The notes: generated by a model not told the origin, from the sequence alone. DNA of 64,000 nucleotides from Mercurialis annua (GCF_937616625.2 NC_065571.1:24812201-24876200), one strand, 5' to 3'; counted from the stretch's first letter, positions 12,372 to 25,466 are shown. Program-made: numbers and translations.

Positions 12372-12687
12372 TCCTAGAAAGTAATACAATATCAAATAAT
12401 CAAGGTAGCAAAACTAGTAAGCAACTTGGGCAAATTTAGGATTAAGGCAAAAGTTAACTTCAACTAAAACTTAATATATTTCAAAAGGATTTAAAAAAAA
12501 TATTAAGATGCAAAACGTACCTTGCTCACAAAAAATGACTATCTTTTAAAGAAATTTCGGAATATGTTAAGTTGAAAAAGTAGAACAACCTGTTTTGTAA
12601 GAGAAAAATATTGTGTTAAAAACTGTTTATGTTTAAAAACGTCTAAGTTATAAAAAAAACGAAAGAACAACTTGAATTCACATTTTA

Positions 12688-12801
12688 ATTTAACTTAGTT
12701 ATCTCTGTCTGCAATATAATTGTTGCATAACTGCAGCCAAATGTTTAAAACGTTACAAAATCAATCCAAACTGCAGATTTATTTAACTTAGTTATCTCTG
12801 T
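12688..12801. repeat. Direct repeat flanking a small satellite fragment at the array B edge
   Basis: ATTTAACTTAGTTATCTCTG occurs at about 12688 and again at 12781, about 93 bp apart. Between them lies a small satellite-like piece (AAAACGTTACAAAATC) in plus orientation. The array that follows runs minus. This is the junction between CACTA-1-side sequence and satellite array B. Confidence 0.8.
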
Positions 12802-15090
12802 TTGGTTTGTAATGTTTTAAACGTTTGGATTGGTTTTGTAATTTTTTTAAATGTTTGGCTTCAATCGCTAAAAATGTAAAACGGTTGGATTTGTTTCGTA
12901 ACGTTTGTAAACGTTTGGCTTCAATCGCTAAAAAGGTGAAACGTTTGGTTTTGTTTCATAACGTTTTGTTTAAATCGCTAATGTTTGGATTTGTTTTGTA
13001 ACTTTTTAGACGTCTGGACTGGTTTCGTAACGTTTTAAACGTTTGGCTTAAAACGCTACAAAGGTGAAATTGCTAAAAAGTTGAAACATTTGGTTTTGTT
13101 TAGTAATGTTTGTAAACGTTTGGCTTCAATGGCTAAAAATATGAAATATTTGGATTTGTTTCGTAGGGTTTTAAACGTTTGGATTGGTTTCGTAACATTT
13201 TAAATATTTGGCTTAAATCGCTAAAAACGTGAAACGTTTGGATTTGTTTCGTAACATTTTAAACTTTTGGATTTTTATCGTAACGTTTGGTTTAAATCGC
13301 TAAAAAGGTGAAATGTTTTGATTAGTTTTGTAACGTTTTAAACTTTTGGCTAAAATCGCTAAAAAGGTGAAATATTTGGATTTATTTCGTAACGTTTGTA
13401 AATGTTTGGCTTAAATCGCTAAAATGGTGAAACGTTTGGTTTTGTTTTGTAATGTTTGTAAATGTTTGACTTAAATTGCTAAAAAGGTGAAACTTTTGGA
13501 TTGGTTTCGTAACGTTGTAAACGTTTGGCTTAAATTGCTAAAAATGTGAAACGTTTGGATTTTTTTCGTAATGTTTGTAAACGTTTGGCATAAATCGTTA
13601 AAAAGGTTAAGCGTGTAGATTTGTTCCGTAACGTTTTAAATGTTCGGATCGGTTTCATAACGTTTTAAACGTTTGGCTTAAATCGCTAAAAAGTTTAAAC
13701 GTTTGGTTTTGTTTCGTAACGTTTGTAAACGTTTGGCTTAAATCGCTAAAAAGGTAAAACGTTAGGATTTGTTTCGTAGCATTTTAAACATTTGGATTGG
13801 TTTCACAACGTTTCAAATGTTTGGATTTGTTTCGTAACATTTTAAACGTTTTGCTTAAATCGCTAAAAAGGTAAAACGTTTGGATTTGTTTCGTAAGTTT
13901 TAAACGTTTGGATTGGTTTTGTAACGTTTTAAATGTTTTGCTTAAATTGATAAAAAGGGGAAACATTTGGATTTGCTTTGTAACATTTGTATACGTTGGG
14001 CTTAAATCGCTAAAAATGGGAAACGTTTGCATTTGTTTCGTAACATTTGTAAACGTTTGACTTAAATCGCTAAAAAGGGGAAACATTTGAATTTGTTTCG
14101 TAACGTTTGTAAACGTTTGGATTAAATTGCTAAAAAGATGAAACGTTTGGATTTGTTTCGTACCTTTTGTAAATGTTTGCCTTAAATCTCTAAAAATGTG
14201 AAACATTTGGTTTTATTTCGTATCGTTTGAAATGGTTTCATCTTTTAAGCGATTTAAGCCGAACGTTTACAAACTCTACGAAACAAATCCATACGTTCAA
14301 AACGTTACGAAACAAAACCAAACGTTTCCCCTTTTTAGCGATGTAAGCCAAATGTTTAGATTTGTTTCGTAACGTTTGTAAACGTTTATCTTAAATTGCT
14401 ATGAAGGTGAAACATTTGGATTTGTTTCGTAATGTTTTAAACATTTGAATTGGTTTCGTAACCTTTTTAAACGTTTGGCTTAAATCGCTAAAAAGATGAA
14501 ACGTTTGGATTTGTTTTGTAATGTTGTAAACGTTTGGTTTAAATCGCTAAAAAGGTGAAACGTTTGGATTTGATTCGTAACGTTTTAAAAATTTAGACTG
14601 GTTTCATAATGTTTTAAACGTTTGGCTTGATCGCTAAAAAGGTGAAACGTTTGGATTTGTTTCGTAACGTTGTAAACGTTTGGCTTAAATCGCAAAAAAG
14701 GTGAAACGTTTGGTTTTGTTTCATAACGTTTGTAAACGTTTGGATTAAATTTCTAAAAAGGGGAAACGTTTGAATTTGTTTTGTAACGTTTTAAACGTTT
14801 GGATTGGTTTTGTCACGTTTTAAACGTTTGTCATAAATCGCTAAAAAGGTGAAACGTTTGGTTTGGTTTTGTAACGTTTTAAATGTTTGGCTTAAATCAC
14901 TAAAAAGGTGAAACGTTTGAATTTGTTTCATAACGTTTTAAACGTTTGGATTGGTTTGGTAACGTTTGTAAACGTTCGACTTAAATCGCTAAAAAGGTTA
15001 AACGTTTTGATTTGCTTCGTAACGTTGTAAACATTTGGATTGGTTTCGTATGGTTTTAAACGTTTGGCTTAAATCGCTAAAAAGGTGAAT

Positions 15091-15118
15091 CGTTTGGCTT
15101 TGTGCACAAATCCAAACG
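15091..15118. repeat. Near-perfect palindrome at a satellite inversion junction
   Basis: The minus-oriented and plus-oriented parts of array B meet in a 28-bp palindrome with a perfect TTTGTGCACAAA centre and 14-base arms that differ at one position. The arms are satellite sequence (CGTTTGG and CCAAACG), so the array folds back on itself exactly here. Confidence 0.85.
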
Positions 15119-18100
15119 TTTCCCCTTTTTAGCGATTTAAGCCAAACGTTTACAAATGTTACAAAACAAATTCAAACGTTTCTCTTTTTTAGCGATTTAA
15201 ACCAAATGTTATGAAACAAATTCAACCGTTTTAAATTTTTAGCGATTTAAACAAAAAATTTATGTTAAAAACGTTACGAAACCGATCCAAACGTTTCACC
15301 TTTTTATCGATTTAAGCCAAAAGTTTACAAATGTTAAGAAATAAAAGCAAACATTTCACCTTTTTAGCAATTTAAGCCACACGTTTACAAACGTTACGAA
15401 ACAAAACCAAACATTTCACCTTTTTAGCAATTCAAGCAAAACGTTTAAAACGTAACAAGACCAATTTAAACGTTTAAAACGCTGCGAAACAAATCCAAAC
15501 GTTTCACCTTTTTAGCGATTTAAGCAAAACGTATACAAACGTTACGAAACTAATCTAAATGTTTCACATTTTTAGCGATTTAAGCCAAACGTTTACGTTT
15601 AAAATGTTACGAAACAAATCCAAACATTTCTCCTTTTTAGCGATTGAAGCCAAACATTTACAAACCTTACGAAACAAACCAAACGTTTACTAATGTTACG
15701 AAACAAATCCAAATTTTTCATATATTTAGCAATTTAAGCCAAAGGTTTAAAATGTTAGAAAACAAATCCAAACGTTTCACCCTTTTAGCGATTTAAGCCA
15801 AACGTTTAAATCATTACGAAACAAAACCAATTCAAACATTTTAAACGTTAAGAAACAAATCCAAATGTTTCACATTTTTAGTGATTTAAGTCAAACGTTT
15901 ACAAACGTTACGAAACAAATCCAAACGTTTCGCCTTTTTAGCGATTGATGCTAAACTTTTAAAACGTTACAAAACCATTCCAAACGTTAAAACGTTACGA
16001 AATAAATCCAAACGTTTCACCTTTTTAGCGATTGAAGCCAAACGTTTACAAAAGTTACGAAAAAATCCAAACGTGTCACATTTTTAGCAATTTAAGACAA
16101 ATGTTTACAAACGTTTCGAAACAAATCCAAACGTTTCACATTTTTAGCGATTTAAGCAAATGCTTACGTTTAAAATGGTACGAAACCAATCCAAACGTTT
16201 CTCCTTTTTAGCGATTTAAGACAAACGGTTACAAACGTTACGAAACAAAAATAAACGTTTCATCTTTTTAGCAATTCAAGCCAAACTTTTACAAACATTA
16301 CAAAACAAAACGAAACACCTTTTAAGCAATTTCAGCCAAACATTTAAAACGTTATGAAACCAATCCAAACGTTTAAAACATTACGAAACAAATTATAACA
16401 TTTCACCTTTTTAGCGATTTAAGCCAAACATTTAATAAGTTACAAAATCAATCAAAACGTTTAAAACATTACGAAAAAAATCCAAACGTTTCACATTTTT
16501 AGCAATTTAGGCCAAAATTTACAAACGTTATAAAACAAATCCAAACGTTTCACCTTTTTAGAGATTTAACCCAAACATTTAAAACGTTACAAAACCAATC
16601 CAAACGTTTCACATTTTTAGCAGTTTAAGCCAAAATTTACAAACGTTATAAAACAAATCCAAACGTTTCATCTTTTTAGCGATTTAAGCCAAACATTTAA
16701 AACGTTACAAAACCAATCCAAACGTTTAAAACGTACGAAACAAATCCAAACGTTTCACCTTTTTAGCGATTTAAGCAAAAAGTTTACAAATATTACAAAA
16801 CAAATCAAAACTTTTCAAATTTTTAGCGATTTAAGCCAAACGTTTACAAACTTGACGAAACAAATCCAAACGTATAACCTTTTTAGCGATATAAACCAAA
16901 CGTTTAAAATGTTACAAAACTAATCCAAACGTTAAAAACATTACGAAATAAATCCAGAGGTTTCACCTTTTTAATGATTGAAGCCAAACGTTTACAAACG
17001 TTACGAAAAAAATTCAAACGTTTCATATTTTTAGCAATTTAAGCCAAACGTTTACAAGCGTTACGAAACAAATCCAAACATTTCATATTTTTAGCGATTA
17101 AAGCAAACGTTTACGTTTTAAACGTTATGAAACAAATCCAAACGGTTCATATTTTTAGCGATTTAAGGAAACGTTTACGTTTAAAACGTTACGAAACCAA
17201 TCAAAACGTTTCACCTTTTTAGCGATTTCAACCAAACGTTAACAAGCATTACGAAACAAAACCAAACGTTTCATCTTTTTAGCAATTTAAGCCAAACGTT
17301 TACAAACGTTTCAAAACAAAACCAAATGATTACAAACGTTACAAAACAAAACCAAATGTTTCACCTTTTAAGCGATTTAGCCAAACATTAAAAAACGTTA
17401 CGAAACTAATTCAAACGTTTCAAATTATTAGCAATTTAAGGCAAACATTTACAAACATTACGAACAAATACAAACATTTCACCTTTTTAGCGATTTATGC
17501 AAAACATTTAAAACGTTACAAAACGAGTCAAAACGTTTAAAAAGTTACGAAACAAATCCAAACGTTTCACCTTTTTAGCGATTTAACCAAACGTATACAA
17601 ACGTTACGAAACAAAACCAAACGTTTCACCTTTTTAGCGATTTAAGCCAAACGTTTAAAACGTTACGAAACCAATCCAAACGTTTAAAACGTTACGAAAC
17701 AAATCCAAACGTTTCGCATTGTTAACGATTTAAGCCAAACGTTTACAAACGTTAAGAAACTAATCCAAAAGTTTAAAACGTTACAAAACAAATCCAAACG
17801 TACGTTTACAAACGTTGCGAAACAAAACCAAACGTTTCACCTTTTTAGCTATTTCAGCAAAACGTTTCAAACGTTACGAAACCATTCCAAACGACGAAAA
17901 CGTAACGAAACGAATTCAAACGTCTCAAATTTTTAGCGATTTAAGCCAAACGTTTACAAACGTTACGAAACAAGTCCAAATGTTTCCCCATTTTAGCGAT
18001 TTAAGCCAAAAGTTTACAAACGTTACAAAACAAATCAAACGTTTCACCTTTTTAGCGATTTAAGCCAAAAGTTTAAAACGTTACGAAACCAATCCAAACG

Positions 18101-18299
18101 TTTAAAACGTTAGGAAACAAATCCAAACGATTCACATTATTAGCAATTTAAGCCAATCGTTTACAAACGATACGAAACCAAAAACATTACGAAACCGATC
18201 CAAACGTTTCATCTTTTTAACAATTTAAGCCAAACGTTTACAAACGTTACGAAACAAATCCAAACGTTTCACCTTTTTCAACGTTTCCCCTTTTTAGCA

Positions 18300-21200
18300 A
18301 TTTAAGCTAAACGTTTACTAACGTTAAGAAACAAATCCTAATGTTTCCCATCTTAATCAATTTAAGACAAACATTTAAAACATTACGAAACCAATCTAAA
18401 TGTTTAAAACGTTACGAAAAAAATTCATACGTTTCACCTTTTAAGTGATTTAAGCCAAACGTTTACAAACGTTGCGAAGCAAATCCAAACGTTTCACCTT
18501 TTTAGCGACTTAAGACAAACATTTACAAATGTTATGAAACCAATTCAAACGTTTAACCTTTTTAGCGATTTAAGGAAAAAGATTAAAACGTTACCAAACC
18601 AATCCGACCGTTTAAAACATTACGAAAAAAATCCAAACGTTCCTTCTTTTTAGTGATTTAGGCAAAACGTTTACAAACGTTAAGAAACAAATCCAAACGT
18701 TTCATCTTTTTAATGATTTAAGCCAAACGTTTATAAACGTTTCCCCTTATTATGCGATTTAAGCCACACGCTTACTAACGTTACAAAATAAATCTGAACG
18801 TTTTACATTTTTAGCGATATAAGCACAATGTTTACAAACGTTACGAAACAAATCCAAACGTTTCACCTTTTTAGCGATTTAGGCCAAACATTTAAAATGT
18901 TGCTAAACAAATGCAAACATTTCACCTTTTTAGCAATTTAAGCTAAACGTTTAACACGTTAGAAAACCAATCCAAACGTTTAAAACGTACGAAACAAATC
19001 CAAACGTTTAAATTTTTTAGCGATTTAAGCCTAACGTTTACAAACGTTAAGAAACAAAAATAAATGTTTCGCCTTTTGAGCGATGTATGCCAAACGTTTA
19101 CAAACGTTACGAAACAAATCCAAACGTTTCAAATTTTTAGCGATTTAAGACAAACTTTTAAAAACGTTGTGAAACAAATCCAAACGTTCACCTTTTAGCG
19201 ATTTAAGCCAAAAGTTCAAAATGTTACTAAACCAATCCAAACATTTACTAACGTTATGAAACAAAACCAAACGTTTAACCTTTATAGCGATTGAAGCCAA
19301 ATGTTTACAAAACCAAACGTTTAACCTTTTTAGCAATTTAAGCCAAACATTTACAAACGTTACGAAACAAATCAAACCATTTCACTTTTTTACCGATTTA
19401 AGCCAAACGTTCCAAACATTTAAAATGTTATGAAACAAATCCAAACGTTTCACCTTTTAAGTGATTTAAGCCAAACGTTTACAAAGGTTAAGTAACAAAT
19501 CCAAACGTTTAAAACGTTACAAAACCAATCCAAACGTTTAAAACGTTACAAAACGAATCCTAATGTTTCACCTTTTTAGCGATTTTAGCCGAACGTCTAA
19601 AACGTTATGAAACATATCCAAATGTTTAAAACGTTGCGAAACGAATACAAACGTTTAAAACGTTACGAAAAAAATCCAAACGTTTTACCTTTTTAGCGAT
19701 TTAAGCAAAACGTTTACAAACATAACGAAACAAATCCAAACGTTTCACCATGTTTCACCTTTTAAGCAATATAAACCAAACGTTTACAAACGCTACGAAA
19801 AAATACAAATGTTTCACCTTTTTAGCGATTTAGGCCAAATGTTTGCAAACGTTTCACCTTTTTAGCGATTTAAGCCAAACATTAAAATTTTTGCGAAACC
19901 AATCCAAACATTTAAAACGTAACGAAAAGAATCCAAATATTTAAGACGTTACGAACCAATCCATACGTTTCACATTTTTAGCGATTTAAGCCAAATTTTT
20001 ACAGGCGTTATGAAACAAATCCAAACGTTTCACCTTTTTAGCAATTTAAGCCAAACGTGTACAATACGAAACAAATACAAACGTTTCACCTTTTTAGCGA
20101 TTTAAGCCAAACGTTACGAAACAAATCCAAACGTTACACTTTTTTAGCAATTTATGCCAAACGTTTACAAACGTTACAAAACAAAACCCAACGTTTCACC
20201 TTTTTAGCGATTTAAGCCAAACGTTTAAAATGTTACGAAACCAATCCAAACGGTTAAAACGTTACGAAACAAATCCAAACATTTCACCTTTTTAGCGATT
20301 TAAGCAAAAAGTTTACAAGCGTTACGAAACAAATCCAAATGTTCACATTTTAGCGATTTAAGCCAAACATTTAAAACATTACAAAACAAATCCAAACGTT
20401 GACAAATGTTACGAAACAAACCCAAACGTTTCACCTTTTTAGCGATTTAAGCCATATGTTTAAAAACGTTACGAAACAAAACTAAATGTTTTACCTATTT
20501 CCCAATTTAAGCCAAGCATATACAAACGTTACCAAAAAAATCCAAACGTTTCACCTTTTAAGAGATTTAAGCCAAATGTTTACAAACGTTACAAAAAAAA
20601 AACAAATGTTTCACCTTTTTAGCGATTTAAGCCAAACATTTACAAACGTTACAAAAACAATCCAAACATTTAAAATTTTACGAAACAAATCCAAACGTTT
20701 CACGTTTCACCTTTTTAGCGATTTAAGCCAAACATTTAAAAAGTTACGAAACAAATCAAAATGTTTCATCTTTATAGCGATTTAAGTCAAACGTTTACTA
20801 ATGCTAAGAAACAAAACCAAACATTTCAACTTTTTAAACGTTTCACCTTTTTAGAGATTTTAGCCAAACGTTTACAAATGTTAAGAAACAAATCCAAACG
20901 TTTCCCATCTTAATCAATTTAAGACAAACATTTAAAACATTATGAAACTAATCCAAACATTTAAAACGTTACGAAACAAATCCAAACGTTTCACCTTTTT
21001 AGCGATTTAAGCCAAAACGTTTACAAACATTGCGAAGCAAATCCAAACGTTTCACATTTTTTGCGACTTAAGCCAAACGATTAAAAATGTTACGAAACCA
21101 ATCAAAACGTTTAACCTTTTTAGCGATTTAAGCCAAATGTTTAAAATGTTACAAAACCAATCCGATTGTTTAAAACATTACAAAAAAATCCAAATGTTTC

Positions 21201-23063
21201 CCCTTTTTAGCGATTTAAGCCAAATGTTTACAAATGTTAAGAAACAAATCGGAACGTTTCATCTTTTTAGCGATTTAAGCTAAACGTTTACAAACGTTTC
21301 ACCTTATTAAGTGATTTAAGCCATACATTTACAAACGTTACGAAACAAATCCAAATTTTTTACATTATTAGCGATATAAGCAAAACGTTTACAAACGTTA
21401 CGAAACAAATCCAAACGTTTCACCTTTTTAGCGATTTTGGCCAAACATTTAAAATGTTGCGAAACAAATGCAAACATTTCACCTTTTTAGCGATTTAAGA
21501 TAAACGTTTGAAACTTTAGGAAACTAATCCAAACGTTTATTACGTACGAAACAAATCCAAACGTTTACCGACGTTAAAAAACAAAAATGAATGTTTTGCC
21601 TTTTGAGCGATGTATGCCAAATGTTTACAAACGTTACGAAACGAATCCAAACGTTTCAAATTTTTAGCGATTTAGGCCAAACTTTTATAAACGTTGCGAA
21701 ACAAATCCAAACGTTCACCTTTTAGCAATTTAAGCCAAAATTTTAAAACGTTATTAAACCAATCCAAACATTTATTAACGTTATGAAATAAAACCAAACG
21801 TTTCACCTTTATAGCGATTGAAGCCAAACGTTTACAAAACCAAACGTTTAACTATTTTAGAAATTTAAGGCAAACGTTTACAAATGTTACGAAATGAATC
21901 CAAATGTTTCACATTTTTAGCGATTTAAGCCAAACGTTCCAAACATTTAAAATATTACGAAACAAATCCAAAAGTTTCACCTTTTAATCGATTTAAGCCA
22001 AACATTTACAAAGGTTAAGAAACAAATCCAAACGTTTAAAATGTTACAAAGCCAATCAAAACGTTTAAAAGGTTACAAAACAAATCCTAATGTTTCACCT
22101 TTTTTAGCGATTTAAGCCAAACGTTTAAAACGTTACGAAACATATCCAAATGTTTATAACATTACGAAACAAATACATACGTTTAAAACGTTACGAAAAA
22201 AATTCAAACGTTTTATATTTTTAGCGATTTAAGCAAAATGTTTACAAACATTACGAAACAAATCCAAACGTTTCACCATGTTTCACCCTTTCAGCAATTT
22301 AAGCCAAACGTTTACAAACGCAACGAAAAAATACAAATGTTTCATCTTTTTAGCGATTTAAGCCAAATGTTTGCAAACGTTTACCTTTTTAGCGATTTAA
22401 GGGAAACATTTAAAATGTTACGAAACCAATCAAAACGTTTAAAACATTACGAAAAAGTCCAAACATTTAAGGAGTTACGAACCTATCCAAACGGTTCACA
22501 TTTTTAGCAATTTAAGCCAAACATTTACAAACGTTGTGAAACAAATCCAAACGTTTCCCCTTTTTAGCAATTTAAGCAAAACGTGTACAATACGAAACAA
22601 ATCCAAACGTTTCACCTTTATAGCGATTTAAGCCAAATGTTTACAAACGTTATGACACAAATCCAAACGTTTCACTTTTTTAGCTATTTAAGCCAAACGT
22701 TTACAAACGTTACAAAACAAAACCAAACGTTTCACCTTTTTAGCGATTTAAGCCAAACGTTTAAAATGTTACGAAACCAATCCAAACAGTTAAAATGTTG
22801 CGAAACAAATGCAAACATTTCGCCTTTTTAGCGATTTAAGCCAAAAGTTTACAAGCGTTATGAAACAAATCCAAACGTTTCACATTTTAGCGATTTAAGT
22901 CAAACATTTACATACGTTACAAAACAAATCCAAACGTTTCAACTTTTTTTACATTTAAGCCAAACGTTTACAAACCTTACGAAACAAATCCAAACGTTTC
23001 CCCTATTTCGCGATCTAAGCCGAACATTCAAAATGTTACGAAACCAATTCAAACGTTGAAAAT
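18300..23063 (+). repeat. Higher-order repeat of about 2.53 kb in array B
   Basis: Private variants recur at near-constant spacing. CCCATCTTAATCAATTTAAG is at 18347 and 20904. TTTTGAGCGATGTATGCC lies near 19074 and at 21601. CGTTTCACCATGTTTCACC-type joins are at 19741 and 22269. CGTGTACAATACGAAACAAA is at 20056 and 22582. Offsets are 2557, about 2527, 2528 and 2526. The segment therefore holds close to two copies of a block of about 42 units that was duplicated as a whole. Confidence 0.85.
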
Positions 23064-23399
23064 GTGTCACGACCCATTTTCATGAATTGCGACCGGCGCT
23101 AGGGTATGGGTAATGTAGTACCAAAACATGTAGCTAGCCTTTCAATTAACGTACAAACACATAAACCTGCAGAAAAACCAATGCTCGGGGGCAACCGAGA
23201 CTTCAGACTAAATCTAGCAGTTATAATATTCAACATTTAAAATAACATGCTTTCCAATAATGGTATTAAATCGGCTTAACATAAATAATCCGGAATAATC
23301 ATATAACATGCCAAAGCGATAAATAATCAGTCAGACCAATCTGACAACAACTAGAATAAATAAAGACGTCTAGTTACTACTGCGGTCTAAGAATAAAAT
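23064..23399 (-). mobile_element. 3' end fragment of LTR family B, inverted
   Basis: Read on the minus strand, this 336-bp piece matches the last part of the family B LTRs. It has ATTCTTAGACCGCAGTAG, then TCTCGGTTGCCCCCGAGCAT, CCCTAGCGCCGGTC and a terminal GTCGTGACA next to satellite. The rest of this LTR is missing. The break at 23399 joins it directly to the start of a plus-oriented LTR. Confidence 0.85.
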
Positions 23400-23565
23400 T
23401 GTAATACCCCGTGTTTTCCGTTCGTTTTTCCGTTAGTGTTTGATCGTTTCGTCGTTCGTATCTCATGTGTTTGGGCTCGTTTAGTCCTTTTTTGAAGATT
23501 GGATTCGGATGCCCATCATCGCCAGGCTTGGGGCCCATTTCGGGCCCTTTCTTCTTTTTGGCCTG

Positions 23566-23690
23566 CAGGGCGCGACGAAAGGCGCGACAGGGCTGGCGCG
23601 CCTCGCGTCGCGCCCTTTGGAAAAATTGTGGTAGGGCGCGATGGCCCGTCGCGCCTCGCGACGCGCCTGCCATCGCGCCCCGCTGCTGAT
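23566..23690. repeat. GC-rich repeat cluster with GCGCGAC and GTCGCGC motifs
   Basis: About 125 bp of very GC-rich DNA lies just upstream of the LTR TATA box in otherwise AT-rich surroundings. It contains repeated GGCGCGAC, CTCGCGTCGCGCC and CTCGCGACGCGCC motifs in both orientations. The long overlapping ORFs here on both strands reflect base composition. Confidence 0.8.
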
Positions 23691-23702
23691 TTTTGCGTGG
23701 GG

Positions 23703-23713
23703 TCTATAAATAG
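23703..23713 (+). promoter_or_regulatory. TATA box of truncated LTR
   Basis: TCTATAAATAG lies about 300 bp from the LTR start, inside a small inverted repeat (GGGGTCTA...TAGACCCC). A typical leader with ACCCTAGCC follows at about +40. Confidence 0.6.
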
Positions 23714-24895
23714 ACCCCATATTTCGACCAAACTCTTTTTTCTTCGTTTTGTGAAAACCCTAGCCAACTCTCACTCATTCTAACACACTGAGAACGAAAT
23801 TTTCCATCCCTTTCCATCGCTCTTGTATACGGTAAGTAAATCACTTCTCGTTTCATTTGTTTATTCATTCCTCATCATTACGCTAGTTAATGATTCGTTA
23901 TGTTCGTCATTCTAGCATCGTTTTGAGGCCTTCTTCTTCGCCACATCTGTAATCATCATTCCCAAATCGCTGGACGTATTACATCTCATTTCGGTACGTA
24001 TAAATCCCTCCGTTTGTCGCCGTTTTGATTTCGACGTGTTCTTGTTATGAACTGCCGATATGATTATTTGCTGCTACGTTCTTTTGTTAATCATTGCTGC
24101 CTTTCTTGCGTGCAAATTGTGTTCGGATGTTGTAGTAAATCTTGGCTTGAGTTTGTTGTTGTTTCAACTCATCGGTTATTGGGTTTTTCTAGCCGTGTTG
24201 TCTTCGTGTTAGGGCTGCCGTCGAACATGGTTCATTGCTCCATGTTTCTGACTTGGGTAGTGTTATGATTAAGGTTGAATGGGTTGGATTGTTAAGGGCA
24301 ATAGGTTTTGGCTTGAATTGATATGATTAGTTTATGCATGATAGGTTATAAATAAGTTGTTGTAATTGTTAGAACGAAATGGAGGGAATGGTTCTTTTGA
24401 AATTTGTTATCAAATTGATGGCTCTGTGTTGGTTTTCATTCTTAATGAAGAAGATGGCTAATTGGCCAAAATGGTCACTAAAGTTGTTTGTTTAAATCAA
24501 TTGAATCATAGTTGTTTGTTTTTAACTTTTGATTTTTGTTTCAATTTTAAATAGACAATTTGATTACGTTAAATATTTTATAACTTAAATTAATATAATT
24601 ACTCGGGTAATTATATTTAATTTTAATGGAAATGTCAAATTGGCTAAAGTACATGTTAGTCCCTAAACTTTTATAAACTTAAAATGGTTAAGTTTTGGGT
24701 TGTAACTTAGGTTACTTGAATTTCAAGTTATTGAATTCTATTTTTAAAATGGATAATTATTTTATTAAGTTTTTGAATTTATAAACTCGGGTTTATAAAT
24801 TTTATAAAGTTTTGGTTTGGGTTAGACTGTGGTCGCCCAACAAGTGGGAAGAAGTTTGGTAGTTTTAAATAACTCGGCTGACTCACTGATATGGA

Positions 24896-25466
24896 TTTTA
24901 ATTTCACGTCTCCAATGTAGAAGCTCGGACAGGATCTTCGATCCGATCTTGCAGAAGTACGCGTCTCGGATGATACTCGGATGTTCATCGATCCGGTGAC
25001 CCCCCAGGTCGCGTGGTCTATGATCTAAGAGATGGTCGGATGTCGACACCAGGTCGGTAAAATGCTTGACTTAGCTATGTTCGTTCTTGGTGAGGTTGCT
25101 TCGCCCCTACTAAAATTGAAAGCGTATGTCTTTTCAATTTCCCTCTCTTTTTCAGTTATAAGTTTTATTTTTCAAAAACTTATAAAACTTTTCACTTCTC
25201 TCTCTGATTTCTTCGATTTCTCTGAATTCTTTTTTCTTATAAGTTCTTCGTTTTCCAGTTTTTGCCGTTGCAAAGTTCTTGTGTTTTGGAGGATCCTGCC
25301 ATTGGTGATACCTGCAAGCTTTAGTGGATATTCTCTGTGTCTGTTGCTATCACTCTGCAATCAGTATGTTCTTTCTTCTCTTTTTCATACTTCTTTGTTT
25401 TTCTGCCTTGTTTATGTGATTTTCCTTTGTGCTTCGAATTATTTGGCATTCCTGCTTGTGTGTTAT
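24896..25466 (+). other. Unassigned sequence, probably leader of the Tat-like extra ORF
   Basis: The stretch has no recognised coding domain. From about 25080 it is T/C-rich and looks like leader or intron sequence. It resumes after the nested LTR at 35729 and runs up to the ATG at 36120. The 170-codon ORF at 25032-25544 is hydrophobic, low-complexity and crosses the border of the inserted LTR, so I do not call it a gene. Confidence 0.4.

Larger units (their letters stand above)
3027..12690 (-). mobile_element. CACTA-1, decayed CACTA (En/Spm) DNA transposon, interrupted by a solo LTR
   Basis: Read on the minus strand, the order is a TNP2-like transposase (12371 to 8893), an unassigned ORF group with a PB1-like segment (8349 to 7420), then a Transposase_24-like gene (about 7395 to 3027). 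That gene order is typical of plant CACTA elements. The outer coordinates are those of supported coding remnants plus adjoining AT-rich sequence. Neither the terminal inverted repeats nor the 3-bp target duplication could be found. A 2808-bp solo LTR splits the last coding exon. The many stops and frame changes show the element is dead. Confidence 0.75.
12735..23063. repeat. Satellite array B (about 10.3 kb)
   Basis: This is the same 60-bp family as array A with interspersed 29-bp units (GTTTAAAACGTTACGAAACC type). It runs minus from about 12800 to 14230, plus from about 14240 to 14350, minus to about 15098, then plus to 23063. Units vary by substitution and small indels. It ends at the TGTCACGACC end of an inverted LTR piece. 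Because 60 is a multiple of 3, some frames stay open for 80 to 140 codons. These are not genes. Confidence 0.95.
23400..24895 (+). mobile_element. 5' part of a family B-like LTR, truncated
   Basis: It starts TGTAATACCCCGTGTTTTCC and carries a TATA box and a leader with ACCCTAGCC. Near 24810 it has the GGGTTAGACT...GGTCGCCCAACA...ACTCGGCTGACTC block that all family B LTRs share. After about 24895 the match to the other LTRs stops, and the usual 3' half is absent. It is head-to-head with the inverted 3' fragment to its left. The right border is approximate. Confidence 0.7.

Noticed and set aside
23377..23783. Five overlapping ORFs of 70-100 codons on both strands
   Set aside because: They come from the GC-rich repeat cluster in an LTR promoter region. 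Ala/Arg-rich translations reflect base composition.
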